A stretch of DNA of 64,000 nt from Gaiellaceae bacterium (GTDB lineage: Bacteria; Actinomycetota; Thermoleophilia; Gaiellales; Gaiellaceae): contig JAUJMY010000005.1 in NCBI GenBank assembly GCA_030446625.1, positions 1 to 64,000 on the forward strand, given 5' to 3'. The translations under genes and the position numbers were made by a program. Shown in pieces: positions 58,883-64,000 of this stretch. The notes under the pieces were generated by a model that had not been told where the DNA came from, did not search any database, and saw nothing but the letters and a program-made list of their open reading frames with translations. The stretch's first letter is position 1. Each line of letters opens with the position of its first letter.

Positions 58883-61800
58883 CTCGGCAGCAGGTCGCTA
58901 ACCCGTGCGTTTGGCTCCCCAGCGCGCGCAGCCGCGGCGGCGACGGTGCGGAGGATCCGCAGCGCGAGCCCGGGCTCGAATCGGTCGGCCTCCGTCACGG
59001 CGCGCAGCGCCACGCCGCCGTCGGGCGCCTCCACCGCCTCGATCGCGATCGTGCCGCGGCTCGGCGGACCGACGCGCACGGGTAGGGCTCGAGACGCGAT
59101 GCGTTTCAGGTCGAGGCGGGGCGCGAACGCGAGCGGCAGGTACGAGAAGACCACGCGCGGTTTCGTTGAATAACCCGTCGCGGCCGCCAGCTCCCGTGCG
59201 ATCAAGCGATGCGGCACCACAGCCAGCGCGAGCGCCTCGGCGAGCTCCACCTGTACGTCTCGTACGACATCGGCGAGAGCGCGTCGTGGATCGGCGCGCC
59301 CGCGCACGAGGACCGTGTCTGCGAGCCAGCCGACGAGTCCCTCAGTCCCCGGCCGCGTCCGGTTTGCGCGCGAAACGACGACAGCGAGCCGGGCGCTGCC
59401 ACTCGCGTCCGCGAGGGCCGCCTGGAGGAGCGTCATCAGTACGACATACGGCGTCGTCGAGCAGCGCCGCGCCAATGCCCGCATTGCGGCCGCGTCGGCA
59501 GCGCCAATTCGAACGGTATCGGAGCGGTGCCGCCGGCTCCGGACCTCGGGCGGCGCGTAAAGCACAGGGAGCGGAACCTCGCCGTGCGGATGGAGATCGC
59601 CCAGGCGGGCGCGCCACGACGCGACTGCGGTCGCCACAGTTTTGGCGTCGCCGGCCGCGCGCTCCCATGCCGCGTAATCCTTGAACTGTCGCGGGGGCGG
59701 CGGTAATCGCGTACCGCGGCGACTACGGGAGGCGCCGTACAGCGCGCCGATTTCCTCGCAGACGATACGGAGCGCGTACGCGTCAGCGGCCATGTGGTCC
59801 GCGACGACACCGACAACGAACGCGGCCGCGTCAATCTGAACGACGATCACGCGTAGCGGCGTCGCGGGCGCGAACGCCTCCCGGCCGAGGCGCTCGACGA
59901 TCCGGACGGCGGCGGCCTCGTTGGGCGCCCGCGCCACCCTCACGTCCGGCGAGTTCACCGGCTCGATCACCTGCTCCCAACCGTGCCCAGACGCGACGAG
60001 CCTCGTCCGCAGCGCCTCGTGTCGCGCGACGACGGCGGCCGCCGCACGCGAAAGCGCGTCGACGTCGAGCGGACCATCGACGGCAAACGCGGCGCCGACG
60101 CCCGTGGGGCGCCGGCTCTGGCTAACCGCCTCCGTGCCGAGACGCTCCTCCTGCCCGAACGACACGGGCCAGCGTGCGCGCGCGTCGGCGCGCGGCAGCG
60201 GCTCTAGGTCAGGAGCGAACGGGAGGCTTTCGCGGCGGAGGAGCTCAACGCGGCGCCGAGCGAGCGCTGCGGCGAGGGCGCTTCCGCTCGCAGCCGAGAG
60301 TACGTCTGGAACCGACACGGCGATGCCGGTCCGTCGGGTGATGTCGGCCGCTACCCGAGCGGCGACGAGCGAGTTCCCGCCGAGCTCGAAGAAGCCCGTT
60401 TTGGCATCGACGGTGCTATCCGGCAGGTGCGTGCGGAAGCTGTCAACTACCGTATCGGCGAGGGCGTGCGTGGGCTCCATCCCCGGGGGAGGAGCGCCGG
60501 CGACGTGACGGAGCGCGCCCCGGTCGATCTTCTTGTTCGGTGTGAGAGGCCACTCGTCGATCGGGACGATCGTCGTCGGGCACATGTACGGGGGCAGGCG
60601 CGAGGCGAGGTAGGCGGCCAGGTCGTCCATGTCGGGCGCGGCCTCGTCGAACTCTACGTACGCGACAAGGCTCGATGCTGCCGCCGTGCTTTCGACGGCC
60701 GCGACGGCCGCCGTCACGCGCGGGTGCTCCCGGCACACCGCTTCGACCTCGCCGAGCTCGATCCGGTACCCGCGGAGTTTGACCTGCGTGTCGGCGCGGC
60801 CGCGGAACTCAACGGCGTCGTCGAGTAGCCGCACCACATCCCCCGTCGCGTACAACCGCGAGCCTGCGCACGTCGCGTCCGCGAACGGGTTCGGCACGAA
60901 GCGTTCGGCCGTCAGCCGCGGTCGATTCACGTACCCGAGTGCAACGCCAGCGCCGCCGATGAAGAGCTCGCCAGTCGCGGCGTCGTCGAAGACGTGCCCG
61001 TCTCCGCCGACCACGTAGACCTGCGTGTTCGCGATTGGCTGCCCCAGCGGTACACGCCCGGACGCGAAATGACCGACGCGGTGCGCGAGAGACCATACGG
61101 TTGTCTCGGTCGGCCCGTAGAGGTTCCAGACGGTGTCGTGCCTTGACCGAAGCCGCTCCGCGAGCTCAGGTGTCAACTCCTCGCCACCAGAGATCGCGCG
61201 GGTCGTGGCCGGGGGGAGGACGTTCGCATCGAGGAGGAGCCTCCACGTCGACGGCGTCGCCTGGACGAGCGTCGCCTGCGCGAGCAGCGTCGCGAACGCA
61301 GGCGTGCCGAGCTCGCTCACGCCGCCGCTCACGAGGCAACAGCCGCCCGTCGCGAGCGGCAGGAGCATCTCAAGGACGGATATGTCAAATGCGAGCGACG
61401 TCAGGAACAAGACGCGGTCCGCTGCGCCGACGTGTAGTAGGTCGCGCATGCTTGCGAGCAGGTTTGCGACGCTGCACCTCGACACCGCTACGCCTTTGGG
61501 CCGCCCGGTCGAGCCGGACGTGTAGATGACGTACGCAACGCCGCCCGGACCGCCGCCGGGGGCAACGGCACGCCGCGCGACGGAAGGTCGCAGCGGCAGC
61601 ACCTTGACGGACGCGGCGTCGGGCTTCCACGGGAGCCCCGCGTCCGAGAGCACAACGCGCGCGCCGGCGTCGTGGACCATGAACGACAGCCGCTCCGCGG
61701 GATAAGTGGGGTCGAGCGGGAGGTAGCACGCGCCTGCGCGGAGCACCCCGAGGACGGCCGCGCAAACGTCGGGCGTCGGCCGCGCGTGGATCCCGACGAC

Positions 61801-63291
61801 GTCTCCCGCCCCGCAGCCGCCGTCCGTGAGCGCGGCTGCGACGGCCTCCGCCCTCGTGGTGACCTCGCCATACGTGACGACCTCGTCTGCCGCGACGAGC
61901 GCAGGGCGCTCGGGGGCGCGAAGCGCGTGCGCTGCAAAAGCGTGCCACGGATCGAGCCGCGCGGCGCGCGCCGGCCCGCGAAGGCCGCGCGCCCCCGTCC
62001 GCCGCCAGCGCGGGGCGGGGAGCTGCGCGAGCGCGCGATCGGGGGCAGTCGCGACGGCTTCCGCGATCTCGACGATGTGGTCCGCGATCGCGTGCGCCCG
62101 CTCTGGGGCGAACGCAGCCGCTCGGTGCTGAAGGCGCACCGCTATCTCGGCCCCGTCGTCACTCGCCTCGAAGAACAGATCGCACTTCGCGCCGCCGTTA
62201 TGGAGCGTCCGGACGGCGGCATCGGCACCGCCGAAACGCACGCGCAGCTGCTCCGGCCGCCGATACGAGAGAACGACCTGGAAGAGCGGCTCCGCGCCCC
62301 GCACGCCGCGCGCGCCGAGACGATCCGCGAGACGCGCAAACGACGCACGGCGCAAGCGGAGCGCGGCGTGCGTGAGGCGCGTGCTCGCGGCAACGGCCTC
62401 GCCGACCGTTTCGGTGGCGTCGAAGCGAAGAAACAGCGGGATGTTGTTCACGAACGGGCCGATGCCGTCGCGCTCCGTCGCGTCGCGCACGTCGACGACG
62501 ACTGTCGTCCCGGATACCGCGTTCCCGTACGAGTGGACCGCGAGTTGCACGGAGGCCGCGAGCAGCGAAAACACGGTGCTGCCGGCCGTCGCCGCGCGCG
62601 CCGCGAGGCTCGAGCGCACGTCACGCGGGATGAGGAAGTCGACTGCTCCGGCAGCACCATCATTCGCTCCGACGCCGCTCGTAGGCAGCCGCAGCGGCGC
62701 CACGCCGGCCGGCAAGAGATCCGCGAGCTGGTCGGCGGCCGCGTCATCGAGGCTAGGGAGAGGCGGAAGCACCGGCGGCGCCGAGTTCTCCGAGTCGGCA
62801 TACGCCGACTCCTGCGAGTCAGCGTATGCCGACGCTAGATCGGCGATGACGACGTCCTGCGAACGCCGGTCGAACACGATGTGGTGTACGACGACGACGG
62901 CGACGTGCCGGTCGGGCGCGACGCGGATCACGAGAGCGCGACTGAGCGGGTCGGCTGTAGGATCGACCGGCTGCGCGGCGAGATCCGCCGCCACCTCGCC
63001 CGCTCTCGCATCAGCGGCCGCTTTTGCTGCGAGGTCGATCTCATCGTACGCACGCGCCGTGTACGGCGTTACAACGAGCCGCGGCAGCGGATGCGTCGCG
63101 TCGATCCGCGCTCGCAGGAGCGCGTGGCGCTCAAGCGTCCGCCGCCAGGCCGCATGGAAGCCGCGCCTGTCAAAGTCGCCCGCCACGTCGAGCGCGAATG
63201 CGAGGTTGTACGCGCGGTCGCCGCCCGGCTGTTGCACCGCCGCCCAGATGGCCTCCTGGATCGGCGACAGCGAGACGCCACGCGCGCTCAT
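58855..63291 (-). CDS. Non-ribosomal peptide synthetase, C-A-T-C
   Basis: A 1,478-residue NRPS. Condensation domain 1 (~5-430) has the active-site HHIVFD (136-141). The adenylation domain (~445-930) has YTSGSTGRPKG (A3), GGEEL, NLYGPTETT (A5), YATGD (A7), GRADTQVKLRGYRIELGEVE (A8) and NKKID with Lys921 (A10). The thiolation domain has LGGNSL with Ser974. Condensation domain 2 (~1035-1478) has DHMAADA (1165-1171), keeping the second His and Asp. Specificity residues by eye are D636, I637, L640, T682, I700, G702, L724, V732, W733 and K921 (DILTIGLVWK), close to the glycine code DILQLGLIWK. There is no thioesterase. The start overlaps the upstream A-T gene (ATGA). Confidence 0.9.
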   Translation of the reverse strand: MSARGVSLSPIQEAIWAAVQQPGGDRAYNLAFALDVAGDFDRRGFHAAWRRTLERHALLRARIDATHPLPRLVVTPYTARAYDEIDLAAKAAADARAGEVAADLAAQPVDPTADPLSRALVIRVAPDRHVAVVVVHHIVFDRRSQDVVIADLASAYADSQESAYADSENSAPPVLPPLPSLDDAAADQLADLLPAGVAPLRLPTSGVGANDGAAGAVDFLIPRDVRSSLAARAATAGSTVFSLLAASVQLAVHSYGNAVSGTTVVVDVRDATERDGIGPFVNNIPLFLRFDATETVGEAVAASTRLTHAALRLRRASFARLADRLGARGVRGAEPLFQVVLSYRRPEQLRVRFGGADAAVRTLHNGGAKCDLFFEASDDGAEIAVRLQHRAAAFAPERAHAIADHIVEIAEAVATAPDRALAQLPAPRWRRTGARGLRGPARAARLDPWHAFAAHALRAPERPALVAADEVVTYGEVTTRAEAVAAALTDGGCGAGDVVGIHARPTPDVCAAVLGVLRAGACYLPLDPTYPAERLSFMVHDAGARVVLSDAGLPWKPDAASVKVLPLRPSVARRAVAPGGGPGGVAYVIYTSGSTGRPKGVAVSRCSVANLLASMRDLLHVGAADRVLFLTSLAFDISVLEMLLPLATGGCCLVSGGVSELGTPAFATLLAQATLVQATPSTWRLLLDANVLPPATTRAISGGEELTPELAERLRSRHDTVWNLYGPTETTVWSLAHRVGHFASGRVPLGQPIANTQVYVVGGDGHVFDDAATGELFIGGAGVALGYVNRPRLTAERFVPNPFADATCAGSRLYATGDVVRLLDDAVEFRGRADTQVKLRGYRIELGEVEAVCREHPRVTAAVAAVESTAAASSLVAYVEFDEAAPDMDDLAAYLASRLPPYMCPTTIVPIDEWPLTPNKKIDRGALRHVAGAPPPGMEPTHALADTVVDSFRTHLPDSTVDAKTGFFELGGNSLVAARVAADITRRTGIAVSVPDVLSAASGSALAAALARRRVELLRRESLPFAPDLEPLPRADARARWPVSFGQEERLGTEAVSQSRRPTGVGAAFAVDGPLDVDALSRAAAAVVARHEALRTRLVASGHGWEQVIEPVNSPDVRVARAPNEAAAVRIVERLGREAFAPATPLRVIVVQIDAAAFVVGVVADHMAADAYALRIVCEEIGALYGASRSRRGTRLPPPPRQFKDYAAWERAAGDAKTVATAVASWRARLGDLHPHGEVPLPVLYAPPEVRSRRHRSDTVRIGAADAAAMRALARRCSTTPYVVLMTLLQAALADASGSARLAVVVSRANRTRPGTEGLVGWLADTVLVRGRADPRRALADVVRDVQVELAEALALAVVPHRLIARELAAATGYSTKPRVVFSYLPLAFAPRLDLKRIASRALPVRVGPPSRGTIAIEAVEAPDGGVALRAVTEADRFEPGLALRILRTVAAAAARAGEPNARVSDLLPSYDVVTARD
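62785..62832. repeat. Tandem 24-bp (8-residue) duplication inside the NRPS C domain
   Basis: Residues 154-161 (SAYADSQE, 62832-62809) and 162-169 (SAYADSEN, 62808-62785) are adjacent copies. The DNA differs at several synonymous positions (GCA/GCG, TAC/TAT, GCT/GCC), so the duplication is not recent. It lies about 12 residues after the catalytic HHxxxD motif. Confidence 0.85.
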
Positions 63292-64000
63292 TCGTTCGTC
63301 GTCGCAGCCTCTGTCGTGCGTAGGGCCGCTTCGAGAGTCGCCGACATCTCGCGGAGCGTCGGCGCGAGGAGGAGCCGCTCGAGTGGGAGCTCGACGTCGA
63401 GCTCGGCGCTGATGCGCGCGGCTACCTGCATCGCGGCGAGCGAGTCGCCTCCGAGCGCGAACAGGCTCTGGTCCGCGGTGACCACGTCGACGCCGAGCAC
63501 ATCCGCCCAGATGTCGGCGACGAACCGCTCCGCGGGCGTCTGCAGGTCGTCGCCGCCGCAGTCCTCCAGGAGCGCGGCGACGTCGTCGCGGCGAAGCTTC
63601 CCGTGCCGCGTGCGTGGGAGCTCGGGCACCAAGTGAATGTCGTGAGGGACTTTATGCGGCGCGAGCCGAGCGCGAAGAAAATACGTGAGCGCCGTCGCGT
63701 CGGTCTCACTGGATGCGACGACAAAGGCAACCGTGCGCTCGCCCAGCGTGGGGTGCGGAACGCCGATCACTGCCGCGTCGCGGACAGCATCGTGCTCCGC
63801 GAGCGCGTGCTCGACTTCGAGCGGCGACACCTCGAACCCGCCGCTCGTGATCATTTCGCTCGCGCGTCCGACGAGGTGGACGAATCCATCATCGTCGATG
63901 ACGCCGAGATCGCCCGTCCGGATCCAGCCGTCAGTGCTTTCGACTGCTTCAACTTCGCGCCAGTACTCGCGCGGCGGGTGGACTGCGCGGAGGGCGATCG
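63288..64000 (-). CDS. NRPS loading-type adenylation-thiolation protein (5' partial)
   Basis: The frame runs to the right edge of the window, so only the end of the A domain and the T domain are visible. The A-domain tail (DGWIRTGDLGVIDDDG, RASEMITSGGFEVSPLEVEHAL, LPRTRHGKLRR) resembles acyl-CoA synthetase-like AMP ligases rather than typical amino-acid A domains. The T domain has the phosphopantetheine site LFALGGDSLAAMQV. This would load a carboxylic acid and pass it to the first C domain of the next protein. Its stop overlaps the downstream NRPS start (ATGA). Confidence 0.87.
   Translation of the reverse strand, partial: IALRAVHPPREYWREVEAVESTDGWIRTGDLGVIDDDGFVHLVGRASEMITSGGFEVSPLEVEHALAEHDAVRDAAVIGVPHPTLGERTVAFVVASSETDATALTYFLRARLAPHKVPHDIHLVPELPRTRHGKLRRDDVAALLEDCGGDDLQTPAERFVADIWADVLGVDVVTADQSLFALGGDSLAAMQVAARISAELDVELPLERLLLAPTLREMSATLEAALRTTEAATTNE

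Overview
The window is very GC-rich DNA from an actinobacterium. Gene content (a RecQ with a non-HRDC tail, FolE2-type GTP cyclohydrolase, DUF2277 protein, PimA-like mannosyltransferase, principal sigma factor, Asparaginase_II-family enzyme) and the many putative leaderless promoters suggest a deep-branching lineage such as Thermoleophilia. That placement is inference; there is no rRNA gene here to test it.

Region 1 (1-34.4 kb) is compact housekeeping chromosome: kynureninase-like enzyme (cut by the window edge), RecQ, two Fe/Mn superoxide dismutases, ThyX carrying an HNH-type intein, an SDR / ECF sigma / anti-sigma operon, two tandem secreted cupredoxin-like proteins, PlsY, FolE2, an Fpg/Nei glycosylase, two tandem MFS exporters, the principal sigma factor, aquaporin, envelope glycosyltransferases, an adenosine deaminase-family protein and exonuclease VII (XseA/XseB). 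It contains one small decay zone (26.3-27.5 kb) with two frameshifted genes and the tail of a lost TOPRIM gene.

Region 2 (34.4-40.5 kb) is a gene graveyard: a REP-type transposase remnant with a tandem 22-bp repeat, a chimeric MEMO-like/NlpC-like remnant, a tRNA 3'-half-like stretch, a fossil 1,060-bp IS481-family element with 31-bp imperfect inverted repeats, frameshifted unknown genes and a perfect 29-bp palindrome. Only a few short ORFs look intact.

Region 3 (40.5-64 kb, continuing past the window) looks like an undescribed biosynthetic cluster. A rightward operon encodes an APH-fold kinase, two xylose-isomerase-like TIM barrels, a cyclase/formamidase-like hydrolase, a nucleotide-sugar epimerase, a nucleotidyltransferase and an SDR. 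A leftward, fully overlapping five-gene operon encodes a P-loop kinase, two dCTP-deaminase-like paralogues with complementary active-site losses, a PEP-synthase-like dikinase with a phosphohistidine swivel domain, and thymidine kinase. Around them lie two more APH-fold kinases, a HAD hydrolase, an aldo/keto reductase, an MFS exporter, a tyrosine phosphatase, a second PPDK-type ATP-grasp protein and NRPS genes (A-T, then C-A-T-C with a glycine-like A-domain code). The most economical reading is a cluster for a small peptide-, nucleoside- or sugar-containing metabolite in which nucleotide chemistry and ATP/phosphohistidine phosphotransfer are central. The product is unknown.
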